The translations under genes and the position numbers were made by a program. 64,000 nucleotides of DNA, from positions 45,726 through 109,725 of the forward strand of contig CAYPOD010000008.1 in assembly GCA_964412375.1 (NCBI GenBank), in the 5' to 3' direction. Source of the DNA: CADEDV01 sp964412375. GTDB lineage: Bacteria > Bacteroidota > Bacteroidia > Chitinophagales > Chitinophagaceae. Of the stretch, positions 8,102-16,701 are shown in pieces; the stretch's first letter is position 1, and each line of letters starts with the position of its first letter. The notes beneath the pieces are model-generated. The model had not been told where the DNA came from and did no database searches. It saw only the letters and a program-made list of their open reading frames with translations.

Positions 8102-8136
8102 AAGTTATGTTTTGGGTATTGGTAATAATGAATTTA

Positions 8137-9288
8137 TCAGTTATCAAAATTTACGCCGGAACGTATCCTTGACAGTAACTGGCTGTAACAATTATTGATC
8201 AGCCGCTGTGCCAGTTCATTGCGGGTGGGAGGATTTACGATACTGTTGTTGTTGATCAGCTCCCAGTCAGAAGGCTCCAATGCACGGCTGTCTCCGGTGT
8301 AGCGGGCTGTTTGCTGTGACCAGGTATAGTTATCCGGGAAACGATCAAACAGGACATTGCTGTTGGTGGCCCAATCGGAAATGCGGCACTCCAATGAGGC
8401 ACGGCTTTGTAATATTTTACGGCTGACATAGACGGTGGCCCTTACAGTTGTATATACAGGCTGGGGCGGATTACTTTTGGTTTCTCCTGTCTGAATTTGT
8501 TTGCTGCGGTTGATGCTGTAGTTATCGTCAAATATCTGCCCGATATATAATTCAGTAAAATTCAATTCTACGATTTTATCCGGTCGGATATTCAGACGGT
8601 TCAGATCGGCTTCCGAGTAAAAACGGGTATTGCGATAAGAACCACTGTTCAGGTCTCTCACCATCTGGTATTGAAGATGATCATTATTTAAACCCCAGTG
8701 GCTCCAGCCATAGTTGTAATAATTCACCGGCCTCACCAGCACTTTGATAGTGGCCAGCAGTTTCGCCTCTTCTATTTTTTCTCTTACATCTTTATAATTT
8801 GGGTAAGCATTATTGGCTTTTGTAAACATATCCAGTGCCTTTGCCGCATAAGGCCTGTTGTTATAATTCATATACTCCAGTCCTTTGTTATAGTATTCTT
8901 CAGCGGCTTTTTGTTTGGCTTCCTGCATACGGACAGCCGGATTCCAGGGATCGGGCACCAGTTTATTTAATGTTGCGTTTGATTTGATTTCTGTATATAA
9001 TTGCTGGGCCACTTGCAATTGTTTGCCAATCTCAACCCACCTGTCACCTTTATTCATATTTTCAAAAGTGTTGCGGTTGATGTCCCGGCGTACATCTGCG
9101 GCTGCTTTATAAGCTTCCGGCAATTGCTTAGCCGCTTCTGCATCATTGGGATTTTTCTTCAATCTTTCGATCAGGTCAAAAACCAGCTTGTCGTCAGGAG
9201 TATAGCGCTTCTGAATTTGTTTGGAAGGAGAGCAGGCCAGCAGCAGCAACAGGCTGAACAACCATGCGGATAAGGAATGGCGTATCAT
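8137..9288 (-). CDS. hypothetical lipoprotein with helical repeat region
   Basis: A 383-residue protein with a lipobox (LLLLLACSPSK), so probably anchored in the outer or inner membrane. Residues about 30-170 are helical and TPR-like (AKALDMFTKANNAYPNYKDV). The C-terminal 200 residues are strand-rich, with YNYGWSHWGLNNDHLQYQMV and a region on 'gene-specific' aromatic and polar residues. The start was set at the ATG 9288 because the signal peptide begins there; an ATG at 9333 would add 15 residues in front. No function is recognised. It precedes the two DUF3078 genes on the same strand. Confidence 0.7.
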   Translation of the reverse strand: MIRHSLSAWLFSLLLLLACSPSKQIQKRYTPDDKLVFDLIERLKKNPNDAEAAKQLPEAYKAAADVRRDINRNTFENMNKGDRWVEIGKQLQVAQQLYTEIKSNATLNKLVPDPWNPAVRMQEAKQKAAEEYYNKGLEYMNYNNRPYAAKALDMFTKANNAYPNYKDVREKIEEAKLLATIKVLVRPVNYYNYGWSHWGLNNDHLQYQMVRDLNSGSYRNTRFYSEADLNRLNIRPDKIVELNFTELYIGQIFDDNYSINRSKQIQTGETKSNPPQPVYTTVRATVYVSRKILQSRASLECRISDWATNSNVLFDRFPDNYTWSQQTARYTGDSRALEPSDWELINNNSIVNPPTRNELAQRLINNCYSQLLSRIRSGVNFDN

Positions 9289-9356
9289 AGTATGAATTTT
9301 ACGGCAGTAAGGTATAAATTTTTTTGCCGGCAAGCAATGAAGCCATCAACCAGTTT

Positions 9357-10937
9357 TCATTTTATACCGGGTTGCATCAATTTCCACCCTGTTTTTTTCT
9401 TTTCTTCATCCACCAGTTGTTTCACATCTGCCAGCAGTTTTTTAGCATCATACACAATGCCATCTTTGATGGTATATTTCACACCACCTTTACGGGTTAT
9501 TTCATTATTATTAGTGAGATATACAGCACCGGTGCCATATAAATATTGCAGATTCTCCAGCGGGTTAGCATCAATGATCACCAGGTCGGCCAGTTTACCG
9601 GCTTCAACTGTGCCGATTTCTTTATCCATGCCAAGGGCCTGCGCCCCATGGAGTGTAGCAGCCCGTATCACTTCCAGCGGATGAAAACCGGCTTCTCTCA
9701 ACAATTCCAGTTCACGGATATATCCGAAGCCATAGGTTTGATAAATAAAACCATTATCTGAACCGGCGGTTACCCTGCCACCGCGGTTTTTGTATTCATT
9801 AATAAAGGTCATCCATAACCGGTAGTTTTCTTTCCAGGCTATTTCCTGCTCCGTGCCCCAGTTGAACCAATAAGAACCATGCGATTCACGGCTGGGTTCA
9901 TAAAATTTCCAGAGGGAGGGTAAGGTATAATCTTCGTGCCATTCGGCCCGGCGGGCTTTGTGCAGGTCACGGTTGGCATCGTAAATATTAAAAGTAGGAT
10001 CGAGAGTGAAATTAAGAGAAAGCAGCTCATTCATCACTTTGTTCCAGTGTTCGCTGTGAGGTGGTGCTGCCTGTTTCCATAATTTCCCCGCTTCCTCAAA
10101 GCGATGCTGCTCATTGTTATAATTATAGTCTGCCGGGTAATTTTGAACTGTTCTGTCTGTAAACAAAGCTTCGGGCAAACCATACCAATGTTCCATGGAA
10201 GTGAGACCCGCCCTGGCACTGTTCAGCACATTCCATCTTGCCACCGATAGTTGTGCATGATGACAACAGGAACGAAGCCCCAGTTTTTTATTTTCCCTGA
10301 TCGCTGCATTCATGATCTCCGGGGCAGCACCAAAAAATTTGATGCCATCAGCACCTTTTTTAGCATTCTCTCTCACCCATTCTTCTGCCTGTGCTGCTGT
10401 GGTGATGGGTTCTTTGGAACCCATGCCAAAAGAAGTGTAAGCCAATATCCTTGGTGCAGTGATCTTATTTTCTGCGCTACGCTTTTTTTCTTCGAGTGTC
10501 CAGTCAAGACCATTGCCTGCCGACGGATCACGGATGGTGGTGATGCCATGCGCCATCCATAATTTAAACACATATTCAGCCGGTGTGCCTTGTGCCATGC
10601 CGCCAATATGCCCATGCATATCCACAAATCCCGGTAATGCAAACATGCCCTCGCAGTTAATTTCTTTACCACCTTCTTTCAACTGCACCCTGTTGCGGCT
10701 GGCGGGCATACCGGGGCTTCCGGCGCTGGCAACTCTTACGATCCTGTTTTTTTCAATTATTATATCTACCGGGCCCAGGGGCGGGGCTCCGTTACCATTG
10801 ATGAGGGTGACACCACGTATGATCAGTTGCGTGAACGGACCTTCACCTTCCTTCCTGTCAGGTGCTTTTGGGATCTGTGCCAGTAAGCTATATGAAATAA
10901 TACATCCAAGTAATGAAAAGAAAATCCTGTTTGACAT
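9357..10937 (-). CDS. secreted metal-dependent amidohydrolase
   Basis: A 526-residue imidazolonepropionase/dihydroorotase-like amidohydrolase. The signal peptide is MSNRIFFSLLGCIISYSLLAQ. The N-terminal metal motif is DMHGHIGG. Further ligand segments are CCHHAQLSVARWN and TAGSDNGFIYQTYGFG. The C-terminal part ends with the usual return to the small beta domain (EAGKLADLVIIDANP). The substrate cannot be told; relatives include prolidase-like and other exported cyclic amidases. The start was moved to ATG 10937 to fit the signal peptide. Confidence 0.85.
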   Translation of the reverse strand: MSNRIFFSLLGCIISYSLLAQIPKAPDRKEGEGPFTQLIIRGVTLINGNGAPPLGPVDIIIEKNRIVRVASAGSPGMPASRNRVQLKEGGKEINCEGMFALPGFVDMHGHIGGMAQGTPAEYVFKLWMAHGITTIRDPSAGNGLDWTLEEKKRSAENKITAPRILAYTSFGMGSKEPITTAAQAEEWVRENAKKGADGIKFFGAAPEIMNAAIRENKKLGLRSCCHHAQLSVARWNVLNSARAGLTSMEHWYGLPEALFTDRTVQNYPADYNYNNEQHRFEEAGKLWKQAAPPHSEHWNKVMNELLSLNFTLDPTFNIYDANRDLHKARRAEWHEDYTLPSLWKFYEPSRESHGSYWFNWGTEQEIAWKENYRLWMTFINEYKNRGGRVTAGSDNGFIYQTYGFGYIRELELLREAGFHPLEVIRAATLHGAQALGMDKEIGTVEAGKLADLVIIDANPLENLQYLYGTGAVYLTNNNEITRKGGVKYTIKDGIVYDAKKLLADVKQLVDEEKKKTGWKLMQPGIK

Positions 10938-11018
10938 ATGCAGTTGGTTGATTGCTGCAGACAATTTACAGAACTTGAACCGGATAGAAATAAATCAGCC
11001 CAACTTATTGATGAATGA

Positions 11019-11765
11019 TCAGGCTTCAGCCCAAAGTTTGAATCCGGCCACCCGGTCGCGGCTGATGACCATTTCCGCTGTTTGCGGAGCTCCTTTCACA
11101 GAAAGTTTCAGGCGGCTGTTATAATATGGCTTCACCTGTTGAATCGCATCAATGTTTACGATAAACCGGCGACTGAGACGATAGAATTGCTGCGGATTCA
11201 ATTGATCTTCTAATTTTTCCATGGTGTGTTCCACCACGTAGCGGTTTCCTTCTTTGTCCACCAGGTGAACAATTTTATTATCTGCCTGGAAGAAAGCTAC
11301 ATTTTCAGCATCAATAAAAAATAATCGTTGCCCCACTTTTCCCAGGAACCGCTTCTTGTAACGGCGGGTCTGCCACTCTGGTCCGAGTTGTTTGTAGTCT
11401 ACCGCTGAAAAGGAAAATGATTTTAATTTATTCAATGCACCAGCGAGAGCTTCCAGAGTTACAGGTTTTAAAATGTAATCAATACTCATCATCCTGAACG
11501 CATCCAGTGCATATTGATCATAGGCGGTGGTGAAGATCACAGGCTTGTTGAAGGCAACTCGTTTAAATATTTCAAAACTGTGCCCGTCTGAAAGATGTAT
11601 ATCCAGCAATAAAAGATCCGGGTGAGACCTTTGTTGAAGATATTGCACGGTTTCCTCTATACTTTCTAAACAGGCAACAACCTGTATGGCCGGATCATAT
11701 TCTGCCAATAATGTCTGAAGCCTTTCGGCTGCCAGTTTTTCATCTTCTACGATTACAACTTTCAT
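11019..11765 (-). CDS. LytTR-family response regulator
   Basis: A 248-residue two-component response regulator. The receiver domain (about 1-120) has the acidic pocket VEDE at 6-9, phospho-acceptor D55 in LLLLDIHLSD, and the conserved TTAYD and K (YILKPV) segments. The C-terminal LytTR DNA-binding domain covers about 140-245, with FFIDAENVAFFQADNKIVHLV and FYRLSRRFIVNIDAIQ. It is encoded seven bases after the sensor kinase gene, so the two form a pair. A 9-bp direct repeat at 13908-13937 upstream of the fasciclin gene is a candidate target. Confidence 0.93.
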   Translation of the reverse strand: MKVVIVEDEKLAAERLQTLLAEYDPAIQVVACLESIEETVQYLQQRSHPDLLLLDIHLSDGHSFEIFKRVAFNKPVIFTTAYDQYALDAFRMMSIDYILKPVTLEALAGALNKLKSFSFSAVDYKQLGPEWQTRRYKKRFLGKVGQRLFFIDAENVAFFQADNKIVHLVDKEGNRYVVEHTMEKLEDQLNPQQFYRLSRRFIVNIDAIQQVKPYYNSRLKLSVKGAPQTAEMVISRDRVAGFKLWAEA

Positions 11766-11772
11766 GATTGGC

Positions 11773-12813
11773 TCAGTTCAGGTTCAATAATGGCAAACAC
11801 ACTTCAAACTCTTTCTCTGTTTTCCTGACTATAACGTCCCTGCCGCTAATGAGTTCATATCTTTTGCGGATATTTTGCAACCCGATACGGGTGGATGGCT
11901 CTGTTGCCAGCCGCGGTTGCAGGTTGTTTTTGACAACAAGCGTTTCATTTCCATTGGCATGAATGGAAATATGCAATGGACGGTTACGGGATACTACATT
12001 GTGTTTAATGGCATTTTCGATCAGCATTTGCAATGCCGCCGGCACCACATGCCATGTTTTGTAATGATCAGGAATGTTCAATTCTACCCTGAATCCTTCA
12101 TCAAACCGTTTACGCAGCAGGAAAATATAAGGCTCGATAAACTCAAGCTCAGAACGAAGTTCCACCAGCTCTTTTTCCTGGTTATTCAGAATATAGCGGT
12201 ACACTTTTGAAAATTCTTCAATAAAGCGATTGGCTTCCGGGTTGTCTTTGATCACCATTCCGGATAGTACGTTCAGGTTGTTAAATAGAAAGTGCGGGTT
12301 AATCTGACTTTTTACTAATTGCACTTCGGCCTGTGCGCTGACTTTGCGCAACTCTTCTGCTTCGGCCCATTTGTTTTTATATTCCCGGAAAAAGAAAAGA
12401 ATCGCATAAATCAGGTGAAAAAAGAGATTGATAAGACTGGCATAAATCAGGTTCAGTTTTAGCGGGTTGACCATTTCCTGCCAACTGTGCTGATGAATGA
12501 TGCCGCCAACTATAAACACCGTCACAGTGGTAGCCGTAAAGGAAGCACCCAGTCCTGCAATAAAAAAAAATCCAAGGAACCGGAATTTATTTTTCTCCGG
12601 GACAAAGCGTTTTTTTACCCAGGGTTCCAGCAGGCGGTTGCCTTCCCAACTGGCAAAAGTGATAACAAAAATAGTCAGCAGGGCATAGTACCATTCAATA
12701 TCAATCCGGAAATAGTAATAGACCTCGCACAGCACAGTGTTTAAAAATGTGTAGAGCGACAGCAATAAGATGAACAGGTACCTGTAACTATGATTGAACA
12801 TGTTCATTTTCAT
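11773..12813 (-). CDS. LytS/YpdA-type sensor histidine kinase (His_kinase family)
   Basis: A 346-residue inner-membrane sensor. Four hydrophobic segments cover about residues 10-142. The phospho-accepting histidine is H174 in QINPHFLFNNLNVLSG, the hallmark of the His_kinase (PF06580) group. The ATP-binding region follows with PAALQMLIENAIKHNV and IGLQNIRKRYELI. There is no extracellular sensor domain of note, so the signal is probably read in the membrane. It is the partner of the LytTR regulator encoded directly after it. Confidence 0.92.
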   Translation of the reverse strand: MKMNMFNHSYRYLFILLLSLYTFLNTVLCEVYYYFRIDIEWYYALLTIFVITFASWEGNRLLEPWVKKRFVPEKNKFRFLGFFFIAGLGASFTATTVTVFIVGGIIHQHSWQEMVNPLKLNLIYASLINLFFHLIYAILFFFREYKNKWAEAEELRKVSAQAEVQLVKSQINPHFLFNNLNVLSGMVIKDNPEANRFIEEFSKVYRYILNNQEKELVELRSELEFIEPYIFLLRKRFDEGFRVELNIPDHYKTWHVVPAALQMLIENAIKHNVVSRNRPLHISIHANGNETLVVKNNLQPRLATEPSTRIGLQNIRKRYELISGRDVIVRKTEKEFEVCLPLLNLN

Positions 12814-12822
12814 TAAAGAAGC

Positions 12823-12847
12823 CCCGCCTCACAGGTGGTGAGACGGG
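12823..12847 (-). terminator. hairpin between fasciclin gene and sensor kinase gene
   Basis: CCCGCCTCAC at 12823-12832 pairs with GTGAGACGGG at 12838-12847 with one mismatch and a five-base loop. On the minus strand the stem is followed by CTTCTTT. It lies just after the fasciclin gene and before the kinase start, so it could end the fasciclin transcript. Confidence 0.5.
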
Positions 12848-12898
12848 ACTGGTACAAGATTTTTCAAAGGGGGTACTTATTGAATCAGGATATCATTG

Positions 12899-13846
12899 TC
12901 AGGGCAGAAGCACCCTGTCTATCAGGTGTACAACACCATTCCGGCACATAATGTTCGTAGCGGTGATATTGGAACGATTAGCTCCGTTTCCATTTCCCGT
13001 GATGGTAGGCCCGCCGCCGGTTCCATTGGTCAGGTTGATGGTTGTATTGCCGCCGGCCAGCATGCCCAGGTTTCCATTGGCCAGGTCGGATGAAAAGGCA
13101 CGGCCACCTACTACATGGTACCTCAGCACAGCCAGCAATGTGCCAACAGGTATATCATTGATATTATTGAGGGAAAGCGCAGCCAGCAACTGTGTAAATG
13201 CAGCATTGGTAGGCGCAAACACAGTAAGAGTTACATTGCTCAGTGTATTAACAAGATTCGGATCGCCGCCGGGTGCAGTTGCAGCCCTTGTAACAGCTTT
13301 TACCAATGAATCAAGACCACTGGCAACGGCTGTTTCCACGATATTGCCGGATGGAGGCAATAATACTTTGCCAATGCGATGGATCACTCCATTGTCAGCT
13401 GTAATATCTGCCTGTGTCACCTGGATGCCATTAATAAAAACACCGGCTGCATTTTTGGTTACAAATACTGAATCACCATTGGCAGTGGTTACTTTGGCAT
13501 TGGGACCTGCAGGCACATCAGCGGCCGTTACCCTTGCTCCCAGTGTGTGGTACAATAAAATGTTTTCTGCCTGGGCCGGAGTCAGTGCATTCAAGACATC
13601 ACTGGTGATGCCGGACGCTGTAAAAGCAGCATTGTCGGGTGCAAAAACTGTGAAAGGACCTGCTCCGCTAAGCGTGGTTTGCAGGTTGGCTTTGATTACT
13701 GCAGCTTCCAGTGTGCTGAAGTCTGCGCTGGTAACAACTATATCAGTAATGCTGTTTTTGTCGTCTTTGTCTTTTTCGCAGGCGATAAAAACAACGGGCA
13801 ATGTCAGTGCAAAAACTGACAGGCGGATGAAATTTCTGAGCTTCAT
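12899..13846 (-). CDS. fasciclin (FAS1) lipoprotein with two FAS1 domains
   Basis: A 315-residue surface or periplasmic adhesion-type lipoprotein. The lipobox is VVFIACEKD. FAS1 domain 1 covers about residues 35-170 (GPFTVFAPDNAAFTAS, then NGVIHRIGKVLLPP). Domain 2 covers about 170-315 (LTVFAPTNAAFTQLL, then NGVVHLIDRVLLP). Both show the H1/H2 FAS1 signatures. Possible regulatory DNA lies in front: a palindrome covering the start codon and a 9-bp direct repeat further upstream. The neighbour two-component pair may control it (inference). Confidence 0.92.
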   Translation of the reverse strand: MKLRNFIRLSVFALTLPVVFIACEKDKDDKNSITDIVVTSADFSTLEAAVIKANLQTTLSGAGPFTVFAPDNAAFTASGITSDVLNALTPAQAENILLYHTLGARVTAADVPAGPNAKVTTANGDSVFVTKNAAGVFINGIQVTQADITADNGVIHRIGKVLLPPSGNIVETAVASGLDSLVKAVTRAATAPGGDPNLVNTLSNVTLTVFAPTNAAFTQLLAALSLNNINDIPVGTLLAVLRYHVVGGRAFSSDLANGNLGMLAGGNTTINLTNGTGGGPTITGNGNGANRSNITATNIMCRNGVVHLIDRVLLP

Positions 13847-13870
13847 AGTTAAACTGTTTTGTTTAACTAT
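13845..13870 (-). promoter_or_regulatory. perfect palindrome covering the fasciclin start codon
   Basis: ATAGTTAAAC at 13845-13854 and GTTTAACTAT at 13861-13870 are exact inverted repeats with a six-base loop. On the coding strand the distal arm ends in the ATG of the fasciclin gene. It could act as an RNA hairpin masking translation start or as a protein operator. Confidence 0.5.
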
Positions 13871-13907
13871 AATAACAAGGCAAACAGGTGCAGTATGTAC
13901 AGCAGGA

Positions 13908-13937
13908 GTGAATCGTGGTATATTGGGTGTGAATCGT
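13908..13937 (-). promoter_or_regulatory. 9-bp direct repeat, candidate LytTR-type binding site
   Basis: GTGAATCGT occurs at 13908-13916 and again at 13929-13937, separated by 12 bases, that is, a 21-base pitch (two helical turns). LytTR domains bind pairs of 9-bp direct repeats with this spacing. The site lies about 62-91 bases upstream of the fasciclin ATG. The repeat sequence only partly matches the published LytTR consensus, so the link to the neighbouring regulator is inference. Confidence 0.5.
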
Positions 13938-13974
13938 TGCTTATGCGGTGCAGGTTTGTTTAAGGTAAATTGAA

Positions 13975-15468
13975 TTATTCCACATTCCAGCTCATTTCTC
14001 CGCCTTTTTCATCTTTCAAAGTAATTCCCATGGCTGCCAGTTGATTCCTGATCTTGTCAGATGTAGCAAAATCTTTCCGGCTTTTGGCCTCTTTGCGGAT
14101 TTCAATCAGCAGTTGCATCACACCCTGCAGTTTTTCATTATCAGCTTCACTCACCGCTTTGAGACCAAGAATATCTTCCACCCATATTTTCATTTTTGAC
14201 TGAAGAAGTTCAAAAGTGGATCTTGATACAGAAGCTGCGGGAATGATTTTATCTTTTATGGAATTGATCACCGGGGCCAGCTCAAACATATTGGCCAGCA
14301 CTTTGGCTGTGCTGAAGTCATCATTCATGAATTCATCAAACTCAGCCAAGAGCTTTGTGCAGCGGGTTTCGAGTTCATTATCTAAACTATTTTCTTGCGG
14401 CTCATAGCTCATGACCCGCAGCTTTTCATACGCCTCCCACAGCCGCTTCAATCCCTTTTCTGATGCAAGCAGTGCTTCATTGCTGAAATCAAGGGTGCTG
14501 CGGTAATGTGTTTGCAAAATGAAGAACCGGATCACCATCGGGTGAAAAGCTTTTTCCAGCAAAGGATGGTTACCGCTGAAAAGTTCTGTCAGCTTAATAA
14601 CATTGTTATAGCTCTTGCCCATCTTGCGGCCGTTGATGGTGATCATGTTATTGTGTATCCAGTAACGCACCGGCGCTGAGTGGTTGCAGATAGTGCTTTG
14701 CGCTATTTCACTTTCATGATGCGGGAAAAGAAGATCCATACCACCACCATGAATATCGAATTGTGCACCGAGATATTTGGTGGCCATTGCCGAGCATTCA
14801 ATATGCCAGCCGGGAAAACCCACACCCCAGGGACTTTGCCAGCGCATAATATGTTCCGGGGCTGCATTTTTCCACAGGGCAAAATCGGCTCGGTCTCTTT
14901 TTTCTTCCTGTCCTTCGAGTTCTCTTGTGGTTTCCAGCAGGTCATCTATCACCCGGCCGCTGAGTTTGCCATATTCATGCGAGGCTGCATATTTTTTTAC
15001 ATCAAAATACACCGAGCCATTCACCACATAGGCATAACCGGCATCAATGATCTTTTTGATCATTTCAATTTGTTCTACGATATGCCCTGTTGCAGTAGGC
15101 TCAATGGAAGGCTTTAAGGTATTGAACTGGTCCATGGCCCAATGAAAAAGGTTGGTATATTTCTGCACCAGTTCCATCGGCTCCAGTTTTTCCAGCACTG
15201 CTTTTTTGGAAATTTTATCTTCCGCCTCTCTTCCTTCTTCTTCAAAATGCCCCGCATCGGTGATATTACGAACATACCTCACTTTATAGCCCAAATGCTG
15301 CAGGTAGCGATAGATAACATCAAAAGTGATATACGGTCTGGCATGACCGAGATGGCTTTCACCGCTTACGGTGGGTCCGCATACATACATGCCCACATGT
15401 CCTGCTGTGAGGGGAGTAAACACTTCTTTCTGGCGGCTGTAAGAATTATACACTTTCAGTTCACTCAT
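13975..15468 (-). CDS. cysS: cysteinyl-tRNA synthetase
   Basis: Charges tRNA-Cys with cysteine. Class I synthetase of 497 residues. The HIGH-type motif is SHLGHARPY near residue 37, the KMSKS-type motif appears as KMGKSYNNVI, and zinc and substrate residues are in YVCGPTVSGE, WHIECSAMA and GGMDLLFPHHESE. The C-terminal helical region ends in EKGGEMSWNVE. The KMGKS variant is usual in Bacteroidota. The start at ATG 15468 (MSELKVYNS) fits the family. Confidence 0.97.
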   Translation of the reverse strand: MSELKVYNSYSRQKEVFTPLTAGHVGMYVCGPTVSGESHLGHARPYITFDVIYRYLQHLGYKVRYVRNITDAGHFEEEGREAEDKISKKAVLEKLEPMELVQKYTNLFHWAMDQFNTLKPSIEPTATGHIVEQIEMIKKIIDAGYAYVVNGSVYFDVKKYAASHEYGKLSGRVIDDLLETTRELEGQEEKRDRADFALWKNAAPEHIMRWQSPWGVGFPGWHIECSAMATKYLGAQFDIHGGGMDLLFPHHESEIAQSTICNHSAPVRYWIHNNMITINGRKMGKSYNNVIKLTELFSGNHPLLEKAFHPMVIRFFILQTHYRSTLDFSNEALLASEKGLKRLWEAYEKLRVMSYEPQENSLDNELETRCTKLLAEFDEFMNDDFSTAKVLANMFELAPVINSIKDKIIPAASVSRSTFELLQSKMKIWVEDILGLKAVSEADNEKLQGVMQLLIEIRKEAKSRKDFATSDKIRNQLAAMGITLKDEKGGEMSWNVE

Positions 15469-15535
15469 AAATGCAAATAACTTTTCACTGATGCCGGCAA
15501 AAATAGGATTTATCCTGCCGGTAATGATTTTTAAA

Positions 15536-16666
15536 CTAATGGGAAACAGGCTTTTTCGGTTCCAGGTCGGCCACCAGCATATAGTGGTCAGAACTTTTGC
15601 TCACAATGCGCTTAAACTGCCGGACTTTGAATGCCCTGTCGGCAAGAATATAGTCAATTCGCAGTGTTGGGGAAAGCGCTGAATAAGTACGGCCCATTCC
15701 CAATCCTTTTTTCAGAAAAGCATCCTGCATATTTCCTTTCACCGTTCTGTAGGCGTACGAGTTTGGCACATCATTCAGGTCGGCGCAAAAGATAACCGGG
15801 TGCGGACTGTCTTCCAGCACCTGTTCTATCAGGTCGGCCTGGATGCTGCGGTGCGTGATGCCTCTTTTCAGTTTTGAAAAAATAGTTCTTGAGTTGGACA
15901 TAACACCATACTCCACGTCTTTGATCTTTCGGATGCGTTCATAATCATCTTTATCAAATTGCAGCGATTGCAGGTGGGTGGTGTACACACGGATCGTATC
16001 TTCTCCAATTTTAATATCGGCATGCATCAGTGCATCAGGCAAGGTAGGCCGGGGGTAGCGGATCATGCCGCTGTCAATGATCGGGAAACGGGAAAAAATA
16101 ATGCTCCCGGTAAAATGATTGTCACCGTCTTCATCATGTGAATAATACCAGTAGGGATAATTCATTTGCCTGCTGATGCGGTCAATATTCTGGTAATAAG
16201 TGGAATCGAAAGAATGGAAAAACTCCTGGAAGCAAAGAATATCTGCATCCTGTGCCCGGATCTGTTCCATCATTTGAAGCCGTGCCTGGCTGCCGGGGTT
16301 GTTGTTGCGCTTCATTTCGATAAAGCGGGCCACATTCCAGGTGAGCACCCGGATGCTGCCCCGGTCTTTATTTTGCTGAAATGTTTTCCTGAAATTGAAA
16401 GCAAGAAAACTGGTGATGCCGTTGATGCCAAACAACAAGGCTACTGCAGAAATCAGTGCATAGCGACGTTTTAAAAATAGCCAGGCTATGAGATAGCCGG
16501 TGACAACCAGCAGCAGGAACGGGAATGCAAGCCCCAAAAAAGAAATGAACCACCAGGTTTGCGGGTGCAGGTAAGGCGAAAGACAGGCCAGCAAGAAGAA
16601 AAAAACAGCAACGATGTTGGTATAGATCAGCACCCGCTTGGTAAAGAGTCGGAATTTTCTGGCCAT
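15536..16666 (-). CDS. membrane-anchored endonuclease/exonuclease/phosphatase family protein
   Basis: A 376-residue protein. Three hydrophobic segments occupy roughly residues 10-95; a soluble EEP domain follows. Catalytic motifs are VLTWNVARF, ILCFQEFFHS (metal-binding Glu), DLNDVPNSYAYRTV, RIDYILAD and SSDHYMLVADL (catalytic His). The active site would face one side of the inner membrane. The substrate is unknown; this architecture is common in Bacteroidota. A 16-bp palindrome lies 9 bases before its ATG. Confidence 0.88.
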   Translation of the reverse strand: MARKFRLFTKRVLIYTNIVAVFFFLLACLSPYLHPQTWWFISFLGLAFPFLLLVVTGYLIAWLFLKRRYALISAVALLFGINGITSFLAFNFRKTFQQNKDRGSIRVLTWNVARFIEMKRNNNPGSQARLQMMEQIRAQDADILCFQEFFHSFDSTYYQNIDRISRQMNYPYWYYSHDEDGDNHFTGSIIFSRFPIIDSGMIRYPRPTLPDALMHADIKIGEDTIRVYTTHLQSLQFDKDDYERIRKIKDVEYGVMSNSRTIFSKLKRGITHRSIQADLIEQVLEDSPHPVIFCADLNDVPNSYAYRTVKGNMQDAFLKKGLGMGRTYSALSPTLRIDYILADRAFKVRQFKRIVSKSSDHYMLVADLEPKKPVSH

Positions 16667-16674
16667 TGCTGCAA

Positions 16675-16690
16675 ATTACAAATTTGTAAT
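16675..16690. promoter_or_regulatory. 16-bp perfect palindrome before the EEP-family gene
   Basis: ATTACAAATTTGTAAT is its own reverse complement. It lies between the EEP gene start (16666) and the end of the rhomboid gene (16702). It may be an operator or only AT-rich sequence; a protein-binding role is not shown. Confidence 0.3.
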
Positions 16691-16701
16691 GGCTTGCCGG
16701 T

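Noticed and set aside
12951..13973. Long open frame (340 codons) antisense to the fasciclin gene
   Set aside because: It is the complement of a GC-rich FAS1 coding region, has no domain, and the sense strand has a lipobox and two full FAS1 domains.
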